Part shown: in pieces, positions 17,103 to 26,738 of the stretch | How positions within the stretch are numbered: the first letter of the stretch is position 1 | Layout of the letters: each line of letters begins with the position of its first letter | Assembly: GCF_018860245.1 (NCBI RefSeq) | Contig: NZ_JAHKPD010000014.1 | Location: 1-64,000 of the forward strand | DNA from: Pseudotamlana agarivorans | Lineage (GTDB): Bacteria > Bacteroidota > Bacteroidia > Flavobacteriales > Flavobacteriaceae | Direction of reading: 5' to 3' | DNA: 64,000 bases | The notes under the pieces: model-generated | The model's database searches: none | Told to the model about the DNA's origin: nothing | The model's input: only the letters and a program-made list of their open reading frames with translations | Made by a program: the position numbers and the translations under genes

Positions 17103-17651
17103 ATGCAGAAACTGGCTAAGTTAATTTATTTTAAATGGTTAGGTTGGCGTATTATTGGTAATACAAACTTTTCAAAAGACACCGTAAAAAAAGCCATTCT
17201 TATTGCTGCTCCGCATACCAGTTGGCACGATTTCTATATTGGCGTGTTAATGCGCGCTGTTGTTCAGCTTAAAAGTAATTTTATTGCTAAAAAAGAACTA
17301 TTTGTATTTCCTTTAGGTTGGTTTTTAAAAGCAGTTGGTGGTAGCCCAATAAATCGACAAGAAAACGAAAATAAAGTTGATGCCATTGCGAAATTATTTA
17401 ATGAAAATGAAGAGTTTAGAATCGCACTAGCTCCTGAAGGAACACGTCAAAAAGTTGAAAAATTTAGAACGGGTTTTTACTACATTGCGAAAAAGGCGCA
17501 GGTACCTATTATTATGTTTACACTTGATTATAAAAACAAACAAAACCTCGTGTCAGAACCTTTCTATCCAACAGATGATATAGAAGAAGACTTCAAATAT
17601 ATCTACAGTTTTTTCGAGAATGTTAAAGGTAAAATTTCAGAAAACTCTTAA
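17103..17651 (+). CDS. 1-acyl-sn-glycerol-3-phosphate acyltransferase-like protein
   Basis: A 182-residue PlsC-type acyltransferase. The HX4D catalytic motif is HTSWHDF, followed by the FPLGWFLKAVGGSPINRQ block and the substrate motif PEGTRQ. The short form lacks an N-terminal membrane helix, typical of the small Bacteroidetes members. It begins 4 nt after kdnB, so it shares that transcript. A role in lipid or lipid A acyl transfer fits the envelope-related neighbours, but the acceptor is unknown. Confidence 0.85.
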   Translation: MQKLAKLIYFKWLGWRIIGNTNFSKDTVKKAILIAAPHTSWHDFYIGVLMRAVVQLKSNFIAKKELFVFPLGWFLKAVGGSPINRQENENKVDAIAKLFNENEEFRIALAPEGTRQKVEKFRTGFYYIAKKAQVPIIMFTLDYKNKQNLVSEPFYPTDDIEEDFKYIYSFFENVKGKISENS

Positions 17652-17931
17652 TTAATAAGTTTAATAAAGTATAGTTAATAGAGTTGTTTTTTAGTTAGTT
17701 AACTGGAAAAATAATAAATCGTAAACTTGTATTATTTAGAAAGCGGTAAATATAGTCGTACTATTAGAGTTAAACTTATTTTTTGACTGAACATTAAACT
17801 AGAAGTTACCATTGATATAGCAATTTATTCGAACTTAATCTAAGATACCTAATTATAAATTTAATTTTATAAGTTGAAATTATAACACATAAAGAGTAGT
17901 AAGGTTTCAAATTAACCTATATTTAAAGCTT

Positions 17932-18663
17932 ATGATAAAAGATACAAAAATTGCAGTTTTAATTGATGGTGATAATATTCCAGCAAAGTACATTTCTGAA
18001 ATGATGGAAGAAATCACTAAATACGGCACACCAACAATAAAAAGAATTTATGGCGATTGGACCAAGCCATATTTAGCCAAATGGAAAACCATTCTACTGG
18101 AAAATGCTATTACTCCCATTCAACAATATGGCTATACAACCGGTAAAAATGCTACAGATTCGGCAATGATAATTGACGCTATGGATATTTTGTATTCAGA
18201 AAAAGTCAACGGTTTTTGCTTGGTATCCTCAGATAGTGACTTTACTAAATTAGCCACCCGATTGCGTGAAGCTGGTTTAGTGGTTTACGGGATGGGTGAG
18301 AAGAAAACCCCTAATCCATTCATTGTGGCTTGTGATAAGTTTATTTATTTAGAAATTTTAAAGAAAGATTCTGAAAAACCATCAGATGGCGCTCCAAAAA
18401 CAAAGGAAAACCTTTATAATATCACTCCAAAAGTTATTCAGTTCTTAAAACATACTGTTGAAGATACCGCAGACGATGATGGTTGGGCGTTTTTAGGAGA
18501 TGTAGGGTCATTAATCATAAAAAAACAACCCAATTTTGATTCACGTAATTTTGGTTTTGAAAAATTGACGCCCTTATTTAAGTCCTTAGACCAATTTGAC
18601 TTAGAGCAACGTGATCAAACGAATGGTCGCTTCAAATTGATTTATGTAAAGAATAAAAAGTAA
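17932..18663 (+). CDS. NYN domain / LOTUS (OST-HTH) protein
   Basis: A 243-residue protein with an N-terminal NYN (PIN-like RNase) domain: AVLIDGDNIPAKY gives the first acidic residues, NATDSAMIIDAMD the second and CLVSSDSDFTKLA the third, so the acidic active site is complete. The C-terminal third (PKVIQFLKHTVEDT to LFKSLDQFDLEQRD) fits an OST-HTH/LOTUS domain that binds RNA. Such LabA-like proteins are thought to be RNA nucleases or regulators. It stands alone with a strong hairpin after it. Confidence 0.85.
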   Translation: MIKDTKIAVLIDGDNIPAKYISEMMEEITKYGTPTIKRIYGDWTKPYLAKWKTILLENAITPIQQYGYTTGKNATDSAMIIDAMDILYSEKVNGFCLVSSDSDFTKLATRLREAGLVVYGMGEKKTPNPFIVACDKFIYLEILKKDSEKPSDGAPKTKENLYNITPKVIQFLKHTVEDTADDDGWAFLGDVGSLIIKKQPNFDSRNFGFEKLTPLFKSLDQFDLEQRDQTNGRFKLIYVKNKK

Positions 18664-18688
18664 ATCTTAATAGCCTAAAATTGATAAA

Positions 18689-18734
18689 AAGTTTCATACT
18701 TCTTAGCATCATTGTTTTAAGAAGTATGAAACTT
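18689..18734. terminator. Bidirectional terminator between NYN and Gfo/Idh genes
   Basis: AAGTTTCATACTTCTTA (18689-18705) pairs perfectly with TAAGAAGTATGAAACTT (18718-18734). It lies between two convergent genes and can serve both. Confidence 0.85.
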
Positions 18735-18748
18735 AATTGTTTTAATAC

Positions 18749-19735
18749 CTATATCTTATTTAAAATTTTATCCATCACCCAACTGGTATGAAGTGCCGTT
18801 TCCCCAGTTGACGGATGTACTTTAGTAGGGTCTTCAAAACAATACATCATGTTTTCTACATGAGGAAACTGAATGTGTTTTGGATTTTCAATGAAGACTT
18901 CCTTTTTTATTGATTCACATTTTAAGGTAATTGGGTTTTCATGAAACACAGAAAATTTAATTGTGCCTTTAGACCCATATATAATGACTTTATCAATATG
19001 CTCATTACAACCAAAATTCCAAGTTCCAGATCCCGTAACTCCAGATTCATGTAGCCAATTTGCAGACACAGCATCTTTAGCAGAATACAATGCTTGTTGA
19101 TTAACACTAATGCCATGAGCATCCCTAATATTTCCAAAATAAAAGGTAAACAAATCCAATTCATGACTTGCTAAATCATCAAAATACCCAGCAGGAGCAA
19201 TTTCAGCATCCGTACGCCAGTTATAAGATTTAGATAAATCGGTTTCACTTGGTGGTTTGCTTAAATGTGTCGAAATATGTCTTACATCTCCTATATAACC
19301 AGCGTCAATATAGGATTTAATTTTAAGAAACCTAGGAAGCGATCGTCTATAATAAGCAACAAACATCGGGATGTCTTTAGATTTAAAAGCATTATAAATT
19401 TCTAAACTATCAGCATAACTAGGCGCCAAAGGTTTCTCTACACAACATGGTTTACCAGCCGCTGCAACTTTTAATGCGTAATATTTATGAGTATCTGGAG
19501 GTGTTGCAATATAAACAGCATCAACATTACTATCATTTATTAGTTGATCTGCATCTGTATAGTAAGTTTTTATATTATGACGTTTAGCATAATCTTTTAC
19601 TTTCTCAGCATCTCGTCGCATTACGGCAGCAATGGAAAAACCATTAGTAATCTTGTAGGCTGGACCGCTTTTAACTTCTGTAACATTACCGCACCCGATA
19701 ATGCCCCATTTTACGTTTTTGGATAATCCTTTCAT
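18749..19735 (-). CDS. Gfo/Idh/MocA-family oxidoreductase
   Basis: A 328-residue NAD(P)-dependent sugar or inositol dehydrogenase-type protein. The N-terminal Rossmann fold has WGIIGCGNVTEVK and the conserved EKPLAPS lysine motif, followed by the family's beta-sheet substrate domain. It has no signal peptide and is a single gene with long flanking spacers. The substrate cannot be told from sequence; relatives act on sugars, inositols, biliverdin and dihydrodiols. Confidence 0.88.
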   Translation of the reverse strand: MKGLSKNVKWGIIGCGNVTEVKSGPAYKITNGFSIAAVMRRDAEKVKDYAKRHNIKTYYTDADQLINDSNVDAVYIATPPDTHKYYALKVAAAGKPCCVEKPLAPSYADSLEIYNAFKSKDIPMFVAYYRRSLPRFLKIKSYIDAGYIGDVRHISTHLSKPPSETDLSKSYNWRTDAEIAPAGYFDDLASHELDLFTFYFGNIRDAHGISVNQQALYSAKDAVSANWLHESGVTGSGTWNFGCNEHIDKVIIYGSKGTIKFSVFHENPITLKCESIKKEVFIENPKHIQFPHVENMMYCFEDPTKVHPSTGETALHTSWVMDKILNKI

Positions 19736-20351
19736 GGTAGCTTTTGTTGTTCATTTAAATAGTGGTAGTACGCTCTTGTCATTAAATATTTTACAAATTA
19801 ATGAATTGGTATTGGCGTACTGTAGTTTAGTTGTTGTCTGAACTAAAATACTAATAAAAAAGCATTACTGAAATAAATAATCAAATCATTTAAGATGTTT
19901 TATCCTACAAAACACATCCGATGTATTTTTATATTTATTTTACGAGGAAACTGTGAAAATCTTAAATGTTTATTTTTTTGAAATTGGACAGTATTACCTG
20001 AGCCAAATTCATAGAAAGAAAAAAAAGAACATAAAAAAATTATTCAGCCAGCTTAAAAACAAGTGATTTCACACAGGTAGCCGCCCTAAATCCTTTCGCT
20101 TTTAATATTGAAGCATTTGCATCAATACATAAGACGTCATATTTAGAGCTATTCAAGCTTTAGTCATAAAGATTGAATTCCATTTTGTTTTTTTTACGAG
20201 CCTAAATAAAACTTGAAATTCATCTGTTCGTTATTTGTTCGGAATGGTAATTAAAATAAATATATAGGACGGTAGATAAATACTATAATTTAAACTCAAG
20301 ATAAATTTGAAAATAAGAATGTTGCATGTTTTACTATTGTCCGTTCTAGCG

Positions 20352-20394
20352 AAGTCGATAACTTTTTGGTGTTAAACATCGGATCTCGACTGCG
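20352..20394. repeat. Palindromic intergenic element
   Basis: AGCGAAGTCGA and TCGACTGCGCT form an imperfect 11-bp stem (one mismatch). Similar CGACTGCGCTC motifs are, from memory, dispersed in flavobacterial intergenic DNA. Only one copy is seen here. Confidence 0.4.
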
Positions 20395-20472
20395 CTCCTG
20401 ATTTTTGGTTAAAGCTTATCTTAAAAGTATGTGACTCGCTACTTACCTACAAATAAATAATTACAAAAAATA

Positions 20473-20498
20473 AAACCCCGCCAACAATGGCGGGGTTT
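20473..20498 (-). terminator. yebC terminator
   Basis: Read leftward, AAACCCCGCC pairs with GGCGGGGTTT and is followed by TATTTTTTG. It is a GC-rich intrinsic terminator 30-50 nt after the yebC stop. Confidence 0.9.
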
Positions 20499-20526
20499 CT
20501 ATTGAATACCTTGTGTTTAAATGCGT

Positions 20527-21237
20527 TTACTCTTCCATGGTATGGTATACGTTTTGAACATCATCATCTTCTTCAAGTTTTTCAAGCAGCTTATCTACAT
20601 CGGCCACTTGTTCTGGGGTTAAAGGCTTAGTGACCTGTGGGATACGTTCAAAACCAGAAGATAGTATTTCTATTTCTCGACTTTCTAATTCCGCTTGAAT
20701 GGCTCCAAAACTTTCAAAAGGTGCATAAATTAAAATGCCATCATCATCGGCAAAAACTTCTTCAGCACCAAAATCGATAAATTCTAATTCTAATTCTTCA
20801 GGATCTAAACCTTCAGCATTAATTCTAAAATTACAAGTGTGGTCGAACATAAATACTACAGATCCAGAAGTCCCTAAACTCCCGTCACATTTGTTAAAAT
20901 AACTTCTAACGTTAGCTACGGTACGTGTATTATTATCGGTTGCTGTTTCAACTAAAACAGCAACTCCATGCGGTGCATAGCCTTCAAAAATAACTTCTTT
21001 GTAATCACCCTGACTTTTATCACTGGCTTTTTTAATAGCGCGTTCAACATTGTCTTTAGGCATATTTACAGCCTTTGCATTTTGTATAACAGCACGCAAA
21101 CGTGAATTACTAGCGGGGTCTGGACCGCCTTCTTTTACGGCCATTACAATGTCTTTTCCAATACGTGTAAAAGCCTTACTCATTGCAGACCAACGTTTCA
21201 TCTTTCTTGCTTTTCGAAATTCAAAAGCTCTTCCCAT
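20527..21237 (-). CDS. yebC: YebC/PmpR family protein
   Basis: A 236-residue member of the YebC/PmpR (TACO1) family, normal length. The start MGRAFEFRKARKMKRWSAM and the block ASNSRLRAVIQNAKAVNMP are diagnostic of the Bacteroidetes branch. Members have been described as DNA-binding regulators, and more recently as factors that help ribosomes through difficult sequences such as proline stretches. It is a single-gene unit closed by a strong terminator. Confidence 0.95.
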   Translation of the reverse strand: MGRAFEFRKARKMKRWSAMSKAFTRIGKDIVMAVKEGGPDPASNSRLRAVIQNAKAVNMPKDNVERAIKKASDKSQGDYKEVIFEGYAPHGVAVLVETATDNNTRTVANVRSYFNKCDGSLGTSGSVVFMFDHTCNFRINAEGLDPEELELEFIDFGAEEVFADDDGILIYAPFESFGAIQAELESREIEILSSGFERIPQVTKPLTPEQVADVDKLLEKLEEDDDVQNVYHTMEE

Positions 21238-21344
21238 AATAATATATTGTTACCCTACCGAGATAGGAATTATGTTAAATTAAACTGATTGTGTATTATT
21301 TTGACAAATTTAAAAACCTTCAAATCAAAAACAAATAATTAACC

Positions 21345-21638
21345 TTATTCTTCTTCAGGTTCTACTATGTGTTCAATGGCATTAGCTAAATCAAAATCTT
21401 TAGCGGTAACTCCGTTTTCACTATGAGTAGATAATGAAATGGTAAGGACATTATATACGTTTGTCCAATTAGGATGGTGGTTTAATGCTTCGCATTCGAA
21501 AGCAATTCTACTCATGGCACTAAAGCAATCTTTGAAATTTTCGAATTCGAACTCCCCATGAATAGCATCATCATAATATTCCCAATCTGGTAATCGAAGT
21601 AATCTTTTTTCAATGTCTTGTTCTGAAAGTTTGCTCAT
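21345..21638 (-). CDS. phhB: 4a-hydroxytetrahydrobiopterin dehydratase
   Basis: A 97-residue pterin-4a-carbinolamine dehydratase. The active-site signature EALNHHPNWTNVYN followed by LTISLSTHSENGVT is the core of the family. It regenerates the pterin cofactor used by aromatic amino-acid hydroxylases; no such hydroxylase is in this window. It lies 55 nt downstream of the NAD-dependent reductase-like gene on the same strand. Confidence 0.92.
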   Translation of the reverse strand: MSKLSEQDIEKRLLRLPDWEYYDDAIHGEFEFENFKDCFSAMSRIAFECEALNHHPNWTNVYNVLTISLSTHSENGVTAKDFDLANAIEHIVEPEEE

Positions 21639-21693
21639 AATTTGTCTGTATTTTAGTGTTTTACAATTTACGTAATTGCAGGTTTCTAATCAA

Positions 21694-22527
21694 CTATAAT
21701 TTCAATTCAGTCAAAATATCGTCGCTTTTAAGTCGAAGATGTTTAGGTAGTTTATTGAATTTTGGTAGGACTGCCAAATAACGCTCGTCGTTAGTCGTAT
21801 AAACTTGTTTAAAAATGGCTTGATGTTGTAAATTGAAAGATGTTATAATCTCTTTTACAAAATCATCGTGATGTACCAAGTCTTCACTTCCTAAATGAAA
21901 AATTCCCGATTTATTCCGATTAATGATATAATGAATTTGTTGCGTCACTTTAGAATCATTCGTAACATTCATAACTAGGTTCGGAAACACTTCAATGGGT
22001 TCTTTTGCTTTAAAAAAATGCAGCATTTCTTGAATTCTTGGTGCTTGCGTACCAAAAACCATGGGAAGCCTAATTATTGCAACCTTTTCTTTTGGTAGGC
22101 GCAACAACATGTTTTCAATTTTTATTTTGAAATGGCCAAATATGCTATTGCTATAGGTTTTATCTAACTCATAACTAGGGAATTTACTATAAGCATCAAA
22201 TACGTTTGCTGATGATAAAAAGAGTAATTTCACGCTATTATGCAACACATATTCAGCAAGATGCTGATGGAGCAAAACTTGTTTTGAAAAATCGCCACGA
22301 AGTGCAGAAACAATTACAGTAGGCTTAACAATATCCAAGATTTCGTAAATATCATCTTCTTCAAAATTAAACTGAAAAAAGTGCTTGTTCTTTTCAAGAG
22401 TGCGATTACTTACATTGTAAGTGCCAAAAGTTCTAAAATAGGGGCAGAGTTCTTTATAAATAGCACCACCAAGAAAACCACTCCCGCCTAAAATTAAAAT
22501 TCTATGTTTATTTTCGCGCTTTAACAT
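21694..22527 (-). CDS. RmlD-like NAD(P)-dependent sugar reductase/epimerase
   Basis: A 277-residue extended short-chain dehydrogenase-type protein. The N-terminal glycine loop is ILILGGSGFLGGAIY. The region AIIRLPMVFGTQAP and the block IFHLGSEDLVHHDDF resemble RmlD (dTDP-4-dehydrorhamnose reductase) family proteins. The usual YxxxK catalytic pair is not clear: the expected position reads SYELDKTYSNSIFGHFK, with Y and K further apart. The substrate is unknown. It lies 23 nt after glsA. Confidence 0.75.
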   Translation of the reverse strand: MLKRENKHRILILGGSGFLGGAIYKELCPYFRTFGTYNVSNRTLEKNKHFFQFNFEEDDIYEILDIVKPTVIVSALRGDFSKQVLLHQHLAEYVLHNSVKLLFLSSANVFDAYSKFPSYELDKTYSNSIFGHFKIKIENMLLRLPKEKVAIIRLPMVFGTQAPRIQEMLHFFKAKEPIEVFPNLVMNVTNDSKVTQQIHYIINRNKSGIFHLGSEDLVHHDDFVKEIITSFNLQHQAIFKQVYTTNDERYLAVLPKFNKLPKHLRLKSDDILTELKL

Positions 22528-22550
22528 AAATAAGCCTTCATTACAGACTT

Positions 22551-23465
22551 CTAAAAAATAGAAAGTTTGGTTTTGGTAGTAAATTGTTCTAATGCAAGCA
22601 TGCCCAATCTAGAATTGCCTTTTTTATTCAGGCCTGGAGACCAAACGGTTATCACGAATTTTTCTGGTAAAAGGGCTACAATTCCACCACCAACACCACT
22701 TTTGCCAGGCAAACCAACTTCAAAAGCAAATTCGCCAGCTTCATCATAAAAACCACAAGTTAGCATTAACGCATTAATACGTTTTACTTGCTGATTGGTA
22801 ATATGGACTTTGTTTTGCAAGCATTTTCCTTGATTTACAAATAAATAGAAAGCCTTTGAGAGCTGACTGCAAGTCATTTCTAGAGCACATTGATGAAAGT
22901 AGAAATCTAAAACGACATCAACAGAGTTGTTTAAATTGCTGAACGATTTTAAAAGATTGGCCGTAGCATAATTTTTAAAACCCGTAATTTTTTCAGAGTT
23001 GGCTACATCTTTATTATAGATAATACTATCATCTCCAGTTAAAGCTTGAATATATTTTAAAAAATCTTCTTTTGGGTTTTGTAAATTTGAAACCAATATA
23101 TCGGCTATAACTATAGCTCCAGCGTTAATGAATGGATTTCTAGGAATACCGTTTTCAACTTCAATTAAAGATAAATAATTAAAGGGATTTCCACTAGGCT
23201 CCACATCTATGCGTTTCCAAATATCCTCTCCAATGAGCGACATGGCTTTAGATAAAGCCAAAACTTTTGATATACTTTGAATTGAAAAAGGTTTTTCAAA
23301 ATCACCTACACCAAAAGTTTCGCCTTTAGAAGTCCTTAAATGAATACCAAAATTATCACTGTTTATATGAGCCAATTCTGGAATGTAAGATGCCACTATC
23401 CCTTTATCTTTTGCTTTAATTGCATCTTGATAAATAGCGTTTATAATGCTCTGATAGTCTAGCAT
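22551..23465 (-). CDS. glsA: Glutaminase
   Basis: A 304-residue beta-lactamase-fold glutaminase converting glutamine to glutamate and ammonia. The catalytic SxxK is in IQSISKVLALS, NPFINAGAIV and GKSGVGGGIVA are family blocks, and the length is normal. I placed the start at 23465 (MLDYQSIINAIYQ), 4 nt past the gcvT stop; an in-frame ATG at 23495 would overlap gcvT and add ten residues unlike homologues. It is probably co-transcribed with gcvT. Confidence 0.93.
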   Translation of the reverse strand: MLDYQSIINAIYQDAIKAKDKGIVASYIPELAHINSDNFGIHLRTSKGETFGVGDFEKPFSIQSISKVLALSKAMSLIGEDIWKRIDVEPSGNPFNYLSLIEVENGIPRNPFINAGAIVIADILVSNLQNPKEDFLKYIQALTGDDSIIYNKDVANSEKITGFKNYATANLLKSFSNLNNSVDVVLDFYFHQCALEMTCSQLSKAFYLFVNQGKCLQNKVHITNQQVKRINALMLTCGFYDEAGEFAFEVGLPGKSGVGGGIVALLPEKFVITVWSPGLNKKGNSRLGMLALEQFTTKTKLSIF

Positions 23466-23469
23466 ATAT

Positions 23470-24549
23470 TTATTTGTAAAAAGGTAATTTAACAACTGTG
23501 GCCGGTATAGCTTTCTTTCTAATTTGTATGTTAATTTTACTATTTACATCTGTAAAAACTGTAGGAACATAACCTAAACCAATTCCTTTTCCAAGGCTAG
23601 GGGACATGGTTCCAGAGGATACAACGCCAATTTTATTTCCGTTATCATCAACTATGTCGTATCCTTGACGAGGAATACCTCGTTCATCCATTTCGAAAGC
23701 AATTAACTTGCGTTCTGGGCCGTGTTCTTTCTGTGCCTTTAAGGCTTCAGAATTTGTAAAATCTTTAGTGAATTTTGTGATCCAACCTAAACCAGCTTCA
23801 ATAGGAGATGTAGTATCATCAATATCATTTCCATATAGGCAGTAACCCATTTCTAAGCGTAACGTGTCGCGTGCAGCTAAACCAATTGGCTTAATACCAT
23901 ATTCAGCGCCCGCTTCAAAAACTTTATCCCAAATTTGCTGCGCTTCACTGTTTTTACAATATATTTCAAAACCTCCACTACCAGTGTAACCAGTTGCCGA
24001 GATTATCACATTTTCGATTCCAGCAAAATCGCCAACTACAAAATTATAGAATTTGATACCAGCTAAGTCATGACTCGTAATACTTTGCATAGCTTCGATG
24101 GCTTTAGGACCTTGAATGGCTAAAAGCGAATAGTCATCACTTAAATTTCTCATGGTCGCTCCAACATCATTTTTAGACTGAATCCATGCCCAATCTTTCT
24201 CAATATTACTGGCATTCACCACTAATAAAAAAGTTTCTTCTTTAATTTTATAAATGATTAAATCATCTACAATACCACCATCATCATTTGGCAAACAACT
24301 ATATTGTGCCTTTCCAATGGTCAATTTTGAAGCATCATTACTTGATACTTTTTGAATTAAAGCTAAAGCATGCTCGCCTTCAACTAAAAATTCACCCATA
24401 TGAGAAACATCAAAAACACCAACTGCTTTTCTTACGGTTTCGTGTTCTATATTAACGCCTTCATATTGTACTGGCATATGGTATCCTGCAAAAGGAACCA
24501 TTTTAGCACCAAGGGCTTTGTGAGTTTCTGTTAAGGCTATATTTTTCAT
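23470..24549 (-). CDS. gcvT: Glycine cleavage system T protein (aminomethyltransferase)
   Basis: A 359-residue GcvT, which moves the methylene group from lipoylated H protein to tetrahydrofolate, releasing ammonia. Conserved segments include [25 protein letters not shown] and [14 protein letters not shown], and [18 protein letters not shown] near the C-terminus. gcvH and gcvP are not nearby, which is common in Bacteroidetes. No glycine riboswitch was recognised in the 285-nt upstream region. Confidence 0.96.
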   Translation of the reverse strand: MKNIALTETHKALGAKMVPFAGYHMPVQYEGVNIEHETVRKAVGVFDVSHMGEFLVEGEHALALIQKVSSNDASKLTIGKAQYSCLPNDDGGIVDDLIIYKIKEETFLLVVNASNIEKDWAWIQSKNDVGATMRNLSDDYSLLAIQGPKAIEAMQSITSHDLAGIKFYNFVVGDFAGIENVIISATGYTGSGGFEIYCKNSEAQQIWDKVFEAGAEYGIKPIGLAARDTLRLEMGYCLYGNDIDDTTSPIEAGLGWITKFTKDFTNSEALKAQKEHGPERKLIAFEMDERGIPRQGYDIVDDNGNKIGVVSSGTMSPSLGKGIGLGYVPTVFTDVNSKINIQIRKKAIPATVVKLPFYK

Positions 24550-24784
24550 CTTATATCTTTTGATTGTTGCACAAAAGTATTGAAATTAATCTGGTTTAAA
24601 GTGAGGTCAATTTGTTAAATAGCGTTAAAAAGCACTGGCTGTTTTTATGAAATTAAATTTTAACTAATCGGCTGTTTTTAAGAAGAATGACATGGGTTTT
24701 TTAGATTAATAATGAAACACCCTGTTTTTTAGACTAATTAAAAATAAAACAGACAAATTTTTACGGATAACTAAGTAGTTAAAG

Positions 24785-24817
24785 TTTGCATTTAACATAT
24801 TGTTATACTTACTTTTG
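24785..24817 (+). promoter_or_regulatory. Promoter of the hybrid histidine kinase gene
   Basis: TTTG at 24785-24788 and TACTTTTG at 24810-24817 are 21 nt apart, fitting the Bacteroidetes TTTG-N19-21-TAnnTTTG pattern. The -7 box lies 17 nt before the ATG. Confidence 0.5.
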
Positions 24818-24834
24818 AATATTGCTATCTCTCA

Positions 24835-26577
24835 ATGCTACAAAGACTTCATACACTTAGTTTTAACAATTTAAAACGCAAAACTTTTTTTAAGTTGACG
24901 GTATATGTCTATTTGACTGCTATCCTGTTTAATATTTACTATGTATACATAAGTTATCAAAATGGACTAACTGCTTCATTTGTTTTAATTCTGCTACCTC
25001 TTATAAGTTTTACTATAAGTGTATATGCTTCTGGTTTTAAGCGTAATTATATTATAGGTCCTTATAGTGTTTTTCTGTCTTTAGGCATTGCAGCTTTGGG
25101 GTTAACCTATTTAGAAGGGATCATGTCTGGCTATTATTGGTTTCTATTCGGGTTGCTTTTTTCACTACCATATGTCATTCGAAGAGAGGTTTATTTTAAA
25201 AGACACACCAATACGCTTTATTCGATAATGCTTGGGCTGTTAATAGTTACTTTTTTAATTTCTCCAATGTATTCTGAATATTACGAAGACTTAACTAGGG
25301 AGCAGGTTCATAATCGCTTCATGTTGAATTCTGTAGTTAATTTCGGGGTTATGATGTTGTTCTCACTTCAAGCATTGAAATATAATAATTCAATTATAAA
25401 GAAAATTTCGTTTGATAAGGAGAACGCTGAAAGTGAAAAAGACCGACGCACCCAAGTATTATCTAATTTAGGTCACGAATTGCGAACTCAAATTAATAGT
25501 ATCAATGGAGTAACTCAGTTAATTTTGGGTGATAATTCTCTTGAAACTAAAAACAAAAGATATTTTGAGATATTAGACCATTGCAACAGTAATATGTTAT
25601 TGTTAGTTAATGATATGTTAGATGTTCATAAAATGGAATCGGGCCTTTTTGAACTCTCCGACTCACCTAAGTTATTATATGATTTTTTAATAAAAATCAC
25701 TGTCCCTTTCATAAACAAAGCGGAAGAAAAAAAACTAGAATTACAATCCTTTATAGATCCTAGATTAAAAGGGATTGTTGTAAATATCGATGAAAAACGT
25801 ATCGCACAGGTAATTTATAATCTGATTTCGAACGCCATAAAATTTACCGAACAGGGTCATATTACTTTTTCAGCTGAAATTATAGATATAAACGACCAGC
25901 AAGTTGCTATTCAATTTATGGTGGATGATACGGGAATAGGGATTGCTCCAAAAAACTTATCAAGGGTGTTTGAAAGCTTTCATCAAATAAAAAATGAAAA
26001 GGATCCCGTATTTGGAGGTACAGGTTTAGGATTATCTATTTCTCAGTCGATTATAAAAGCAATGAATTCTGAAATAACTATTGAAAGTGTCATAAACAAA
26101 GGGACCCGTTTTCAATTTCCATTAACTTTAAATCTAAGCACCTTAACGCTTGATAAACATTCGAAAAGCGAATTTATTACAGATGATTTTAAATTAGATT
26201 TAAACATATTGTTAGTTGAAGACAATTTGGTTAGCATGATGTATGCTAAGAAGCTTTTAGAAAAACATGTTTCTAATATAGAAGAAGCCACAAATGGTAT
26301 TGAAGCCATAGAAAAAGTAAAGGAAAATAAAGCCATTAATATAGTGCTTTTAGACTTAGAGATGCCAAAAATGAATGGTTTTAAAGCGATTGAATACATT
26401 AAAAGTATAAGGTCAAATATTTCTGTTATTGCATTTACAGCGAACATTCCAAGTACCGAATTTGTTTCTAAACTGGAAAAGCTTGGTTTTGACGATGTCC
26501 TCGCAAAACCTTTTAATAAAGAAACACTTTTTACTGTTTTAAAGAATCAAACAAAAGATGTTGTTAATTTAAACTAG
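24835..26577 (+). CDS. Hybrid sensor histidine kinase/response regulator
   Basis: A 580-residue membrane-bound hybrid kinase. Residues about 20-190 form several membrane helices with little periplasmic loop, like 7TM-type or intramembrane sensors. HisKA carries the phosphorylated H214 in NLGHELRTQINSINGV. The ATPase has N box NLISNAIKFTEQGH and G boxes DDTGIGIAP and GGTGLGLSIS. The receiver domain (from about residue 460) has phospho-acceptor D507 in LLDLEMPKMNG. No output domain or partner regulator is adjacent, so the phosphate probably passes to a separate Hpt or regulator. Confidence 0.93.
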   Translation: MLQRLHTLSFNNLKRKTFFKLTVYVYLTAILFNIYYVYISYQNGLTASFVLILLPLISFTISVYASGFKRNYIIGPYSVFLSLGIAALGLTYLEGIMSGYYWFLFGLLFSLPYVIRREVYFKRHTNTLYSIMLGLLIVTFLISPMYSEYYEDLTREQVHNRFMLNSVVNFGVMMLFSLQALKYNNSIIKKISFDKENAESEKDRRTQVLSNLGHELRTQINSINGVTQLILGDNSLETKNKRYFEILDHCNSNMLLLVNDMLDVHKMESGLFELSDSPKLLYDFLIKITVPFINKAEEKKLELQSFIDPRLKGIVVNIDEKRIAQVIYNLISNAIKFTEQGHITFSAEIIDINDQQVAIQFMVDDTGIGIAPKNLSRVFESFHQIKNEKDPVFGGTGLGLSISQSIIKAMNSEITIESVINKGTRFQFPLTLNLSTLTLDKHSKSEFITDDFKLDLNILLVEDNLVSMMYAKKLLEKHVSNIEEATNGIEAIEKVKENKAINIVLLDLEMPKMNGFKAIEYIKSIRSNISVIAFTANIPSTEFVSKLEKLGFDDVLAKPFNKETLFTVLKNQTKDVVNLN

Positions 26578-26688
26578 ATTGAATTTGATCCTATATATGT
26601 TGTAACGGCTATTTTTCGTATTGCTTTTTGGGATATAATTTACCTAATAACTCCCTGATAATCTGTAAGATTATTATTAACATGGCTG

Positions 26689-26719
26689 TTGAGATTAAAA
26701 TGATTTCCTCGTATATTTG
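26689..26719 (+). promoter_or_regulatory. Promoter of LamB-type porin gene
   Basis: TTG at 26689-26691 and TATATTTG at 26712-26719 are separated by 20 nt, matching the Bacteroidetes -33/-7 arrangement. The -7 box lies 19 nt before the ATG at 26739. Confidence 0.55.
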
Positions 26720-26738
26720 TTAGAAACCAACCAAACTA

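Larger units (their letters stand above)
19736..20526. other. Long intergenic region with hairpin repeat and possible gene remnant
   Basis: No intact gene is seen in about 790 nt. On the minus strand a frame of about 40 codons ends in TAA at 20040-20042 (reading YDVLCIDANASILKAKGF then RAATCVKSLVFKLAE) and is cut upstream by an in-frame TAA, so it looks like a decayed tail rather than a gene. At 20352-20394 an inverted repeat AGCGAAGTCGA / TCGACTGCGCT resembles dispersed CGACTGCGCTC-type intergenic palindromes of flavobacteria. Confidence 0.5.

Noticed and set aside
24550-24834. Glycine riboswitch upstream of gcvT
   Set aside because: No recognisable aptamer core or paired GC stems; the region is plain AT-rich DNA.
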